From Lewinellaceae bacterium (GTDB taxonomy: Bacteria; Bacteroidota; Bacteroidia; Chitinophagales; Saprospiraceae): a DNA stretch of 62,059 bases. Positions 11,315 through 20,955 of the stretch are shown one piece after another. The translations under genes were made by a program, and so were the position numbers. The notes below the pieces were generated by a model. That model ran no database searches, had not been told where the DNA came from, and saw only the letters and a program-made list of their open reading frames with translations. The DNA lies in assembly GCA_016719605.1 (NCBI GenBank), contig JADJYW010000011.1:1-62059 (forward strand), written 5' to 3'. Position 1 is the first letter of the stretch; every line of letters begins with the position of its first letter.

Positions 11315-11539
11315 ATGAACGTCGAACGCATCAATCCGCAAGAATTGACCATTGCCAAATTCTTGGCTTTGTTTAATCAATTCACACGAGCCCAGCAAGT
11401 CGAAATCGCCCGGAAAATTTGGAAAAAAACCTTTGGAGAGCAATGGGACTTGTTGGATGCGGAGTTGCCGGATACGGATATTAGCGAAGAAGAAATTCTG
11501 GATGAATTGAGGGCTGTTCGCTATGGCAAAACATCGTAA
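11315..11539 (+). CDS. Probable antitoxin of a PIN-type toxin-antitoxin pair
   Basis: 74 residues, rich in acidic residues in its second half (LDAELPDTDISEEEILDEL), the usual shape of small antitoxins whose C-terminus wraps the toxin. It is directly followed by, and overlaps by a few bases, a PIN-domain gene. No DNA-binding domain is certain from sequence alone; NPQELTIAKFLALFNQF could be helical. It has its own TATTTTTG promoter element. Confidence 0.65.
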   Translation: MNVERINPQELTIAKFLALFNQFTRAQQVEIARKIWKKTFGEQWDLLDAELPDTDISEEEILDELRAVRYGKTS

Positions 11540-11955
11540 AAATCAGGATAGTCCTTGATACAAACTGGTACGTCAGCGCCAGTATAAATCGAAGGTCACG
11601 GCGAACACTGTTTGATCTTTTGACCGATGAGCGGCTTCAATTGCTGTACACTGACCGTTTGTTTGAGGAGTTTTCGGAAGTCATTTCCCGTCCCAAATTT
11701 GCAAGTATTATCAAATCCGTTCAGGTACAGCGTTTCGTCAGACTTATTCTGCCCGTTCTTGAACACATTCAAATTCAAACGCCCGTAGAACTGAGTCGTG
11801 ACCCCAAAGACAACTATTTGCTTTCCTTATCCAAAGACGGCGATGCGGAGTATTTGATTACGGGCGACCCGGATCTACTCGTCCTTGGTCAATTCGACCA
11901 AACCAAAATTGTCCGAATGGCCGAGTTTCAACAGATATTGGTCGGGCAAAAATAA
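11536..11955 (+). CDS. PIN-family toxin (putative ribonuclease)
   Basis: About 139 residues of the TIGR00305-like PIN family, metal-dependent RNases acting on tRNA or mRNA. IVLDTNWYVSASI carries the first catalytic Asp, DRLFEEFSEVISRP the middle acidic residues, and KDNYLLSLSKDGDAEYLITGDPDLL the final Asp cluster. The reading frame joins directly to the antitoxin stop (TCGTAA), but no ATG, GTG or TTG lies at the expected start; GTA at 11536 is the nearest codon, so a base error or a missing base is likely here. The first in-frame ATG, at 11620, would remove the catalytic LDTN motif and cannot be right. Confidence 0.7.
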   Translation, partial: VKIRIVLDTNWYVSASINRRSRRTLFDLLTDERLQLLYTDRLFEEFSEVISRPKFASIIKSVQVQRFVRLILPVLEHIQIQTPVELSRDPKDNYLLSLSKDGDAEYLITGDPDLLVLGQFDQTKIVRMAEFQQILVGQK

Positions 11956-12043
11956 CCCTTGTTTTGCTGCCACAACATCCGCGCTGGATTTGCATTGGTT
12001 GACAAGAATGTTTGCACCTTTTCCCAGTCAAGACCCTCCCACC

Positions 12044-12856
12044 ATGGACAAAGAACAACTTTTCGGCGACGCCTACCAACCTCGCGAAATTGCCCAACGC
12101 GTTCAAAACATGGGCGTAGCCAAAGCCCGCGCAGATGTCTGGACGCTGCTGCTACTCGCCATTCTGGCGGGGGCGTTCATTTCGATGGGCGCACTTTTTT
12201 ACAGCATAGTGGTCACCGGAAGCAGCATTGGTTTCGGGCTGACCCGGCTGGTCGGTGGGTTGTGTTTTTGCCTCGGCCTGATTCTGGTGGTCATCGGCGG
12301 CGCCGAGTTGTTTACCGGCAACAACCTCCTGGCCATGGCGTGGGCCAGCAAACTGATCGCCACGCAGGACGTCCTGCGCAACTGGGGCCTGGTGTACCTC
12401 GGCAATGTGCTGGGCAGCATCGGCACCGTCGCGCTGGTGTTGTGGGCCGACACGGGTGGTCTGGCCGACGGCGCCGTCGGCGATACACTGCTGCAAATCG
12501 CCCGCGCCAAGGCCGGTCTTGGTTTTGGTGAGGCGTTTGCCCGGGGCATTTTGTGCAATACCCTCGTTTGTCTGGCCGTCTGGCTGGCGATGGGCGGGCA
12601 CAGCGTGACGGATAAAATTCTGGCCGTGTTGTTCCCCATCAGCGGGTTTGTTGTCATGGGCTTCGAGCACTCCATCGCCAACTGGTTTTTCCTGCCCTAT
12701 GGCCTGCTCGCCGGCGCACCCGACGCAGTAAGTTTTTCCGGGGCCGTCCAAAACCTCGTCGCCGTTACGCTGGGCAATATCGTCGGTGGCACCATGCTGG
12801 TAGCGGGTGTCTACTGGCTCGCGTACCTGCGCTCCGGCAAGGAGCGCGCCGCCTGA
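12044..12856 (+). CDS. FNT-family formate/nitrite channel
   Basis: 270 residues, intact, an inner-membrane pentameric channel for small monovalent anions such as formate or nitrite. The N-terminus DAYQPREIAQRV, then AGAFISMGALFY, GGAELFTGNN, NTLVCLAVWLAMGGHSVTDK, GFEHSIANWFFLP and GNIVGGTMLVAGVYW are the family landmarks, with six predicted membrane helices. FocA versus NirC versus another subtype cannot be decided. Its first 58 bp after codon 2 are duplicated 850 bp upstream, which suggests its original start overlapped the STAND gene stop and was displaced by insertion of the toxin-antitoxin cassette. Confidence 0.9.
   Translation: MDKEQLFGDAYQPREIAQRVQNMGVAKARADVWTLLLLAILAGAFISMGALFYSIVVTGSSIGFGLTRLVGGLCFCLGLILVVIGGAELFTGNNLLAMAWASKLIATQDVLRNWGLVYLGNVLGSIGTVALVLWADTGGLADGAVGDTLLQIARAKAGLGFGEAFARGILCNTLVCLAVWLAMGGHSVTDKILAVLFPISGFVVMGFEHSIANWFFLPYGLLAGAPDAVSFSGAVQNLVAVTLGNIVGGTMLVAGVYWLAYLRSGKERAA
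12051..12108 (+). repeat. 58-bp direct repeat, right copy (in FNT gene)
   Basis: Identical base for base to 11204-11261. Together the two copies flank an 789-bp segment that carries the antitoxin and toxin genes. Confidence 0.85.
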
Positions 12857-12899
12857 GTTTCGCTTACTCTCCCGATTGTAGATTTCACACGTTCCCGCT

Positions 12900-12935
12900 G
12901 CCCGCCCACACATTGGTGCTTACGGGTGGGCGGGC
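12900..12935 (+). terminator. Hairpin after the FNT gene
   Basis: GCCCGCCCAC (12900-12909) pairs perfectly with GTGGGCGGGC (12926-12935) around a 16-nt loop, 43 bp after the FNT stop. Only a short T-poor tail follows, so it is a likely but not textbook terminator. Confidence 0.5.
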
Positions 12936-13020
12936 TTGTGCGCACTTTTGAAGGGTGAATTACACGTCGTTTATGCAATTCCAGATCAACCTGCATCAGG
13001 TTGAAAAAACAACTTCCACC

Positions 13021-16000
13021 ATGCTGTATCCCTTCGCACTCTGGCTCTGGGCCTTCTTTTTTGCCGCCCAACAACATGCACCCCAAACCGCGCCGAACCC
13101 GGCTCCCCTCATCCTCGGCGACTCGGCAGTTTTCAAAAACCTTGCTGCCCGATTCGAGCAGCGCCGCGACGAAGCCCGCCCCGAAAAACTATACCTCCAC
13201 CTCGACCGTATGCTCTTCCAGCCCGGCGAAACGCTCTGGTTCAACGCGTACCTGCGCAACGCCGGCGACTTGAAACCCTCCCGTGCCGGCGACTTGCTGT
13301 ACGTCGAACTCATCAGCCCACAGCAGGTCGTTTTGCTGCGCAAAACACTTTTGACTGAAAACGGCACGGCTGCCGGGGAGTTTGATTTGGAAAATTCCTG
13401 GCCCGGCGGTTTGTACAAAATCAAAGCCTACACCAACTGGATGCGCAACACCGATGCTGCGTTCGAGCGCACCGTCACCCTGCAAAAAGTGGTGCTGCCC
13501 AACCTGAACCTGCGCCTTCAGTTCGAGCGCAAGGCGTTCGGCCCCGGCGACATGGTTATCGCCCGGCTCGATGCCGCGGGATTGGACAATAAACCCCTCG
13601 CGAACCGCACCTTGCGGGTAGTTGCCCAGGCCGCCGGCCAAACATTCCATGCAGCGGAGACCGTAACCGATGCAGCCGGACGCGCTTACGTCCGGTTCCC
13701 GTTGCCCGCCGATCTGGCCTCTACAGACGGCTTGCTTAATATTCAGGTCGAACATGAAGGCCGGCAGGAATCCATTTCCCGGGCCATACCGATTGTGCTG
13801 AACCGCATTGACCTGCAATTTTTCCCGGAAGGGGGCGACCTCGTGGCGGGATTGGACAGTCGCGTGGCATTCAAGGCCGTGAACGAATTCGGTAAACCCG
13901 CCGACGTGCAGGGCGATGTGCTGGACGCGTCGGGCATCGTGGTGGCTCGTTTCGAAAGTTTTCACGACGGCATGGGCGCGTTCGATCTCGTGCCGCGTCC
14001 GGGCGCCCGGTACACCGCGCGCTTGCACAAGCCGGTGGAAACGTCCGCGCAATTTCCCCTGCCCGATGTGCAGGCTGCGGGCTACCAGTTGCATGTGAAA
14101 AAACAAACCGACGACGCACTGCACGTCGCTGTGTCCGCCGCGCACCCCGGCAAGGTTTTCCTCGTAGCCGCCGCCCGCGATGCGCTGTTTTTTTTCAAAG
14201 AAGTAAACCTCCCGACCCGCGCCGCCGACCAGGAGCCGACCGTTCGCATCCCCATCGCCGACCTGCCGCCCGGTATCGTGCGCATTACCCTTTTCGATGC
14301 CAACTCGGTGGAGCAAGCCGAGCGCCTGGCGTTTGTCAACCGCGACCGCGGCCTGAACATCGAGATCAAACCCGACCGCGAACAGTACCTGCCCCGCGAC
14401 AAAGTCCGCCTCGATATTCGGGTGCGCGACGAGGCTGGCCGGCCCGTGGAGGGCACATTTTCCTTAGCCGTGGTGGACGAAAAAATGCTCACCTACGCCG
14501 ACGACAAGCAGAGCCATCTGCTGGCGGCGCTCCTGCTGGAACAGGATGTGCAGGGCAAAATCGAGGAGCCGAATTTTTACTTCGACCGCTCCGAACCAAA
14601 ATCTGCTGCCGCGCTGGACTACCTGCTGATGACCCAGGGCTGGCGGCGTTTTGCCTGGCGGGAAGTACTGGAGCAGCAGCCATTGCACTATGCCCATGCC
14701 GCCGAACGCGCCGTGGTGGAGGGTGTTTTGCTGAAAGCCAACGGCAAACCCTACAAAAACCAGCGGGTGCAATTGTACCCCGGCGGCCCTGCAGTGATAA
14801 CCAACAAGGCGGGTCGTTTTTCGTTCGTCCAGCCCGACCTGAACCGATACACCCATCTGGAGTATGGCAGTCGCCAGTATTTCCGACTGACCAATTACCA
14901 GCAGGGCATCGTGTTGCAGGGCGGCGGTTACACCGGGTCGGGTATTTTGTCGCAACAGGTCGTCGCCAACCCCGGCGGCGGAATCATCCTGAAAGGCACT
15001 CTGACCGACGATATGGGTGAGGGACTGATCGGGGCTACCGTCAAGGTTTCACAAAAAGGAAAATTGGTGCGCGGCACGATCACGGACTATGAGGGCAACT
15101 ACCGGTTGAAACTTGATCCGGGCACTTATGAGCTGGAGTACTCGTACACCGGGTATCGATCCACACAGATTACGAACCTGTACCTCTACCCAAACACCCT
15201 GCACACCGTGGATGCAGCGCTCAACTCCGGTGTTTTGCTGCAAGAAGTAGCGATTACGAGTTACAAAGTCCCGCTCATCCAACAAGATCAAACCCAGGGC
15301 GGGCAAACGCTTACCTCCGATAATATCCGCAACCTGCCCACGCGCAACGTAAACGCTGTGGCTGCAACCACGGCTGGAAAACCTGCGCCAAAGGCCACGC
15401 AGGATCTCCAGGTTCGAGGTTCCCGGGCAGAGGCTGCCAACGTTTATGTGGATGGCATTCGAGTCACGGAAGAGATGGAGAATGAACCAAAAATGGAAAT
15501 ACAGGAAGTCGTAGTGATTGGTTTATCGGCGGAGTATCGCGCCGAAGAAGACATGGAAGACGATCGGTTGGCCAAGAAAAAAATGGCGAATGCAGCCCCC
15601 CGCCGCGCTGCGATACCCGCCGAGCGGTTCGCCCGTGCCCGCGTGTTTTATGTACCCCCGTATGACCAGCAGCAGCAACCCGAAACCCGCACGGATTTCC
15701 GCTCCACTATTTTCTGGAACCCCTCCGTGCGTACCGACCAGCAGGGCAAGGCGCAGGTTGAATTTTTCGCCTCCGACGCGGTCACCAATTTCCGCGCCAC
15801 GCTGGAGGGTATCGCCGACGCGGGTGTTGCCACCCGCACCGAGCACAAGTTTTTTGTCCAAAAACCGCTCAGTATTGCCCTGAAAACCCCGGCCAGCGTC
15901 ATCGCCGGCGACGTACTGCGCCTGCAAATAGCAGTTTCCAACAAAACACAGTCTCCGGCGGAGGGCGCGCTCGAACTCGAAGCGCCCGCGCATTTTTCCC

Positions 16001-17740
16001 TGAAAAACGAGGCGCCGCAAACGGTGCGCCTCGCCGCCGGCGAAACCCGCATCGTATCCGTGGAATACGCCATCGGGCAATCCGAGAAAACCGAAGCACT
16101 GCCCTTTCGCGTACGATTCGGCGGAACCGACGGCGACGCATACGAAACGACTATTGCCACGCAGCACCGGGGCTTCCCGGTACGGCAGGTATTTGCCGGG
16201 AAAAGTGCGCAAAATCTGTTCAACCTGAACCTTGCCGACCCGATGGCGGGCACCATGTCGGTGAAACTCACGGCCTACGGAAGTGCGCTCGACGACGTGC
16301 TCAAGGGCATGGAGCGTATGTTGCGCCAGCCTTCGGGCTGTTTCGAGCAGGTGTCGAGCAGCAATTACCCCAACCTGCTCGTGCTCGACCTGCTGCGCCA
16401 AACCGGCGCCACCCGCCCCGATGTGGAAACCCGCGCGCTCCAGTTGCTCGAAGACGGCTACAAAAACTCGCCGCTTACGAGTGCACGGACGGCGGTTTCG
16501 ACTGGTGGGGACGCAGTCCGGCGCACGAGGCCTCACGGCGTACGGTATTTTGCAGTTTGGCGATATGGCTCGCGTTTTTCCCGGCGTGGACAAGGGGCTA
16601 ACCGACCGCTCCGTACGCTGGCTGCTCGACCGCCGCGACGGCTCCGGCGGCTGGAAACGCCGCGACGACTGGCACGGCTGGCAGAGCCAGGGCGTCATCG
16701 GGACCTACATCGCCTGGGCGGTATGCGAAGCGGGATTCGGACAGCAGTTTCAGCCGGAAATCAGTGCGGCCTTCGAGGCCGCCAAGGCGAGCGGCGATCC
16801 GTACCAATTGGCGCTCGTCGCCAATGCTTTGCTGGCGCAAAAAGACCCGCGCGCCGAGACGGTCATCCGGCTGCTGCTCGAAAAAAAAGAGGAGAACGGT
16901 ACCTGGATGGGTAAGTCGCACTCCGTCATGGGCGGCAGTGGCGCCGGTTTGCGTATCGAAACCACCGCGCTCGTGGCGCTGGCCCTGATGAAAAATGGTG
17001 CAAACGGTCCGGCGCTAACCCAGGCGATGGACTTCATTGCCGCCGCCAAAAACGAGTACGGCTACGGCAGTACGCAAAGCACGGTACTGGCGCTGAAAGC
17101 CCTCGTGGCGTATGCCAAACGGAACAGCCAGAACCAGGCGGGCGATGGTTTGCTGGTGGTGCAGGTGGATGGCAAGCGCGTGGCTGAGCAGGCTTTTTCT
17201 TCAAAAAATCCGCGCACGTTCGAGATCAAAAACCTGGAAAAATACTTTGCCAACGACCGACCGCAGGTGGAGGTATTTTTTGAAAAAACCGAGGTGGCCT
17301 TGCCGTTTGATCTGGAGGTGCAGTACGCTTCCCGGCTGCCGCGCAACGCGCCCAACTGTCCGTTTACATTTGAAACCAAGCTCAATCAAACGGAAGCAGC
17401 CGTTGGCGGCACGGTACGCCTGAGCGCTGCGCTCCAAAATACGAGCGAAGCGCGGCTTGCCTCGCCCATGATTGTGGTGGGCATTCCGGCAGGCTTGTCG
17501 TTGCAGCCGTGGCAACTGAAACAATTGGTGGATCAGAAAAAATGTGATTTCTACGAGTTGTGGGATGGTTTTGCGGTATTCCACTTCGAGGGTTTGCCGG
17601 CAGGCGAAACCCGCCGCATTGATCTTGACCTGCGGGCCGATATCGCAGGCGCGTTCGAGGCGCCGGCAGCGCAGGCGTTTTTGTACTACGAAAATGACAA
17701 ACGGGTTTGGAGTAAGCCGGAGCGGGTGGTGGTGGAGTGA
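13021..17740 (+). CDS. Alpha-2-macroglobulin family protein with carboxypeptidase-like and TonB-plug-like insert (frameshifted)
   Basis: About 1573 residues. Start at the Met before LYPFALWLWAFFFAAQQ, a signal peptide; an ATG 66 bp upstream would add an unlikely leader. MG/MG2-like sandwiches (ARPEKLYLHLDRMLFQPGETLWF) are followed by a carboxypeptidase-regulatory-like domain (GTLTDDMGEGLIGATV, about 660-740), then a segment like a TonB receptor plug (NIRNLPTRNVNAVAA, LQVRGSRAEAANVYVDGIRV, about 765-820), the A2M domain (FRSTIFWNPSVRTD) and the complement-like helical domain with thioester motif GCFEQ, Cys1107-Gln1110. Two compensating indels at about 16480 and 16525 break the frame. Bacterial A2Ms trap proteases in the periplasm; no penicillin-binding partner gene (pbpC) is adjacent. 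Confidence 0.85.
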
Positions 17741-18219
<479 letters not shown>

Positions 18220-19152
18220 TTACACCCGGGCAAGAAAAGTCCAGGCCACGGCACGACTTATTTTGTTGCCTTGCCCCATAGGAATCGTAACGACTTGCAC
18301 GGCGCCTGCTTTTTCGAGGGCTTTGTAGATGCTTTTGAGGTGGGCCTGGTTGGAAACCAGCGACGAAAACCAACGACAGGATTTGGCAAACAGCAGGCTT
18401 TGGCGGATGATGTCCAGCACAAACTTTTCTTCACCGCCCCGGCACCAGAGTTCTTTGTTTTGTCCGCCAAAGTTCAGGGTCGGGGTCAGTACTTTTTCCT
18501 GGTTCAGGTTGCGCAATTTGCGCAGTGTTCCGGTCTGGGCGGCCTGCATGGAGGTATGAAAAGGCGGGTTGCAAATGGTCAGATCGAACATTTCGCCTGC
18601 CTGAATGATCCCGACGAAAATATCCTCGGGGTTGGGTTGCAACCGGCATTCCACGGCATCTTTCAGGCGGGGATTGGCTTCGATGATTTTGTTGGCGGAA
18701 GCAATGGACACCGGGTCAATATCCGACCCGACAAACGACCAGCCGTACACCTTGTTTCCGATGATCGGATAAACACAATTGGCGCCAACGCCAATATCTA
18801 TGCAGCGCACCCCGGGGCCGGTCGGTATTTCGCCTTGATTGCCGGCGCCCAGCAAGTCGGCGACATGGTGGATATAATCGGCTCGCCCCGGAATGGGCGG
18901 GCACAGATAGCCTGGCGGAATATCCCAATTTTCGACGGCGTAGTAGTGTTTCAGCAGGGCGGCATTCAGTACTTTCACCGCTTCAGGATCTGCGAAGTCA
19001 ATGGAATCGTCGTTGAATTTATTGGGCCGAACGTACGGGGCTAAAGGCGGGTAAGTAGCCGTAAGCACCTGAAAGTCATACCGTTCACGGTGCTGGTTTC
19101 GGGGATGCAGTTCGGATTTTACCTTGGGGCGTTTTTTCTTTGCTGGAGGCAT
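18220..19152 (-). CDS. rlmF: 23S rRNA (adenine-1618-N6)-methyltransferase
   Basis: 310 residues, intact. Methylates A1618 of 23S rRNA. The Lys-rich N-terminus (MPPAKKKRPKVKSELHPRN) and HRERYDFQVL lead into the SAM fold with IDIGVGANCVYPIIG and GSDIDPVS, and the catalytic motif is NPPFH in LTICNPPFHTSM, characteristic of RlmF. The C-terminal block has WFSSLVSN and MGQGNKISRAVAWTF. The start was placed at the Met before PPAKKK; the open frame extends further but into repeat-like sequence. Its stop codon lies at the edge of the repeat array. Confidence 0.92.
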   Translation of the reverse strand: MPPAKKKRPKVKSELHPRNQHRERYDFQVLTATYPPLAPYVRPNKFNDDSIDFADPEAVKVLNAALLKHYYAVENWDIPPGYLCPPIPGRADYIHHVADLLGAGNQGEIPTGPGVRCIDIGVGANCVYPIIGNKVYGWSFVGSDIDPVSIASANKIIEANPRLKDAVECRLQPNPEDIFVGIIQAGEMFDLTICNPPFHTSMQAAQTGTLRKLRNLNQEKVLTPTLNFGGQNKELWCRGGEEKFVLDIIRQSLLFAKSCRWFSSLVSNQAHLKSIYKALEKAGAVQVVTIPMGQGNKISRAVAWTFLARV

Positions 19153-19182
19153 TCGTTTTGTGTGTTTAGGAGCGGCTGGACG

Positions 19183-19232
19183 GTTGAAGGGTTGGAAGGT
19201 CCGGTTTGAAAACCCTCCAACCATTCAACCAA
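19183..19232. repeat. Imperfect inverted repeat GGTTGAAGGGTTGG
   Basis: GGTTGAAGGGTTGGAAGG near 19190 faces ACCCTCCAACCATTCAACC near 19213. The same vocabulary (GAAGGTTG/GAGGGTTG) recurs at 53229-53340. Confidence 0.5.
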
Positions 19233-19238
19233 CCAGAT

Positions 19239-19403
19239 TCACAAACGCCCCATAGCGCCGGCCAACGCCGTAAAAAGGAACGGGAAGCTGACCCATACCC
19301 ATTCCGGAGCCACGACAAGCAGGGCAAGCGTACCAATCAGGCTGACAATAAACACGAGCCAGTCGCGCCCGCGGTTTTCGGTGTATTCTTCTTTTCTGTT
19401 CAT
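19239..19403 (-). CDS. Small membrane protein, 54 aa
   Basis: Reads MNRKEEYTENRGRDWLVFIV then two hydrophobic stretches (LIGTLALLVVAPEW, VSFPFLFTALAGAMG) and ends GRL. Two short transmembrane helices with a charged N-terminus on the cytoplasmic side are predicted. It is too short for the usual ORF cut-off, but an exact TACCTTTG promoter element lies 27 bp upstream and codon use is like its neighbours. Function unknown. Confidence 0.6.
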   Translation of the reverse strand: MNRKEEYTENRGRDWLVFIVSLIGTLALLVVAPEWVWVSFPFLFTALAGAMGRL

Positions 19404-19429
19404 GATGCAGTCAAGTTTTGTTCAGGTGG

Positions 19430-19437
19430 CAAAGGTA
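19430..19437 (-). promoter_or_regulatory. -7 element TACCTTTG before the 54-aa membrane protein
   Basis: Exact TAnnTTTG match on the minus strand, 27 bp before the start codon; it supports the small gene being real. Confidence 0.5.
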
Positions 19438-19589
19438 AAAACGTTTTTTACACGCCCAACCACCTGGGCGCCTCATCAACCTTCTTTCTCCATCCGATCA
19501 ACCTGCTCCGCCGCCCTTCTCAATCAAATCCCGTTTCTTTGCCCCGCGCAAACACCACTACACCTAAAAACTGCGCCTTACCGAATAAT

Positions 19590-20084
19590 ATGATCCAGGT
19601 ATTTGTCACCGGCGGCACCTTCGACAAGGAGTACAACTACATCACCGGCGAGTTGTATTTCAAGGACACCCACCTCAAGGAAATGTTTGACCGCGGGCGT
19701 TGCGAGGTCAAAATTGATATCAAAACCCTGATGATGATTGACTCCTTAGATATGGGCGACGACGAGCACTCCATCATCGTCTACAACTGCCGCAAGACGG
19801 AGGCCGACCGCATCCTGCTCACCCACGGCACCGACCGCATGGTGGACACCGCCCGCATACTTGCCGAAGCCGGCATCGAGGGCAAAACCATCGTGCTCAC
19901 CGGCGCCATGGTGCCGTATGCGTTCGGCATGTCGTCCGACGGGTTTTTCAACCTCGGCAGCGCGCTGGCTTTTGTGCAGGCATTACCCCCGGGCGTGTAT
20001 GTCGTGATGAACGGCCGCTACTTTCTTTGGAACCGGGTGCGAAAAAACCGGCAGACAGGTACCTTCGAGGAAATCGAAGTGTAG
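19590..20084 (+). CDS. Short asparaginase-domain protein
   Basis: 164 residues, intact. MIQVFVTGGTFDKEYN has the first catalytic Thr block of L-asparaginases (TGGTF) and ILLTHGTDRMVDTA the second (THGTDxM); VLTGAMVPYAFGMSSDG follows. Classic asparaginases are about 330 residues with a second C-terminal domain; this one ends after the N-terminal catalytic domain, with EEIEV. Similar single-domain proteins occur in Proteobacteria and Bacteroidota, so it is probably not a truncation. Activity is uncertain because the substrate pocket is normally completed across a dimer. Confidence 0.8.
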   Translation: MIQVFVTGGTFDKEYNYITGELYFKDTHLKEMFDRGRCEVKIDIKTLMMIDSLDMGDDEHSIIVYNCRKTEADRILLTHGTDRMVDTARILAEAGIEGKTIVLTGAMVPYAFGMSSDGFFNLGSALAFVQALPPGVYVVMNGRYFLWNRVRKNRQTGTFEEIEV

Positions 20085-20087
20085 TTT

Positions 20088-20252
20088 TTTCACTACGGAG
20101 ACGCAGAGGTTTTTTTCACCGCAGAGGCGCGGAGAGCGGAGACGGGTTTTTACGGGGAAACCTTCTACGCCTCCGCGTCTCTGCGCCTCCGGAGGTAAAA
20201 ACCCTCACGGGAAATTACCCTCTAAGGCGTCCCAACGGTAAAAAAACCCTCT
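20088..20252. repeat. CAGAGGCGCGGAG-type inverted repeat copy
   Basis: TTTTTTTCACCGCAGAGGCG at about 20109 faces CTACGCCTCCGCGTCTCTGC near 20165, then CTCTAAGGCGTCC and GTAAAAAAACCCTCTACGG. Same family as 17741-18219, 32637 and 38066. It starts within a few bases of the asparaginase stop. Confidence 0.7.
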
Positions 20253-20265
20253 ACGGTAGAAGCAC

Positions 20266-20463
20266 TCATTCCAAAAAAGCAAACTGCCCGCCAAAGATAG
20301 CGGCGTAAAGCAGCGCCGACACCAATGGCGCCAGGACGCTCAGTGCCATCAGCCAGAAGTACCACCTCGGCACTTTCGAGCGCTCAATGACTTCGGCGAG
20401 CAGGGCGATGACCAGCACCGCCAATACGATAGCGGCGATGATGAGCGTTAGCAGCGCGGCCAT
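20266..20463 (-). CDS. Small two-helix membrane protein, 65 aa
   Basis: MAALLTLIIAAIVLAVLVIALLAEVIERSKVPRW, then WFLMALSV-like hydrophobic residues and a terminal FGGQFAFLE. Two transmembrane helices with a positively charged loop are predicted. The hydrophobic frame continues upstream (IGWLALWLLNDY) to about 20511 without an ATG, so the true start could be earlier and non-ATG. No function is recognised. Confidence 0.45.
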   Translation of the reverse strand: MAALLTLIIAAIVLAVLVIALLAEVIERSKVPRWYFWLMALSVLAPLVSALLYAAIFGGQFAFLE

Positions 20464-20610
20464 GTAGTCGTTTAGCAACCAAAGCGCCAGCCAGCCGATG
20501 GTTTCAATAAAAAATCTCGAGCAAGGATAGCCGGAAGGCGGGCTTTTGTTCTTTCGCCATAGTGTCGCAAATCTGGAGTAAAAAATCCCGATTCCCAAAC
20601 CACAATTCTT

Positions 20611-20934
20611 AGAGGCTGTTTGAGTTTTAGTGCTGAGGCGAGGGCGAGCCAATTTTGTTGTTGTTGAGGCAAAATTTGCAGCCATAGCCAGGCGCCTACG
20701 GCGAAATTTTTAACGAAAACAGCAGCAGAATTGGCCGGCCGTACCCAGCAACTAAGAGCGTGTTTAATTTTAACATTCGGATGGCAGGGCGATTCAATTT
20801 TATTCTGACCAAGACATTTTTTGCAGGCGTATGTGGGCAATACGGCGAAAAAAATAACGCAGGGCAGGATAAAATTGGACGGCCTGACGCCGAAATGTTA
20901 AATTTAAACACGCTCTAAAACTCAAATAGCCTCT
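20611..20934. mobile_element. MITE-like element with 20-bp terminal inverted repeats
   Basis: AGAGGCTGTTTGAGTTTTAG (20611-20630) and its inverse at 20915-20934 match at 19 of 20 bases, bounding 324 bp with no coding capacity. A second inverted-repeat element is nested at its right side. A fragment with the same terminal sequence (GGAGGCTGTTTGAGT) occurs at 58177-58191. Confidence 0.7.
20755..20916. mobile_element. Nested 162-bp inverted-repeat element
   Basis: AGAGCGTGTTTAATTTTAAC beginning 20755 is inverted at 20890-20916 (CCGAAATGTTAAATTTAAAC and on), about 26 bp per arm with one or two differences. Its right end touches the right terminus of the larger element. Confidence 0.65.
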
Positions 20935-20955
20935 TAACCCGTCACCGCCGCTGCC

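Noticed and set aside
8251..12856. Prophage or integrative element spanning the SIR2/STAND to FNT region
   Set aside because: No integrase, phage structural gene or attachment-site pair is visible; only the 58-bp repeat around the toxin-antitoxin cassette.
12152..12913. 253-residue open frame on the minus strand
   Set aside because: Antisense shadow of the FNT channel gene; composition is the typical His/Gln/Gly-rich shadow pattern.
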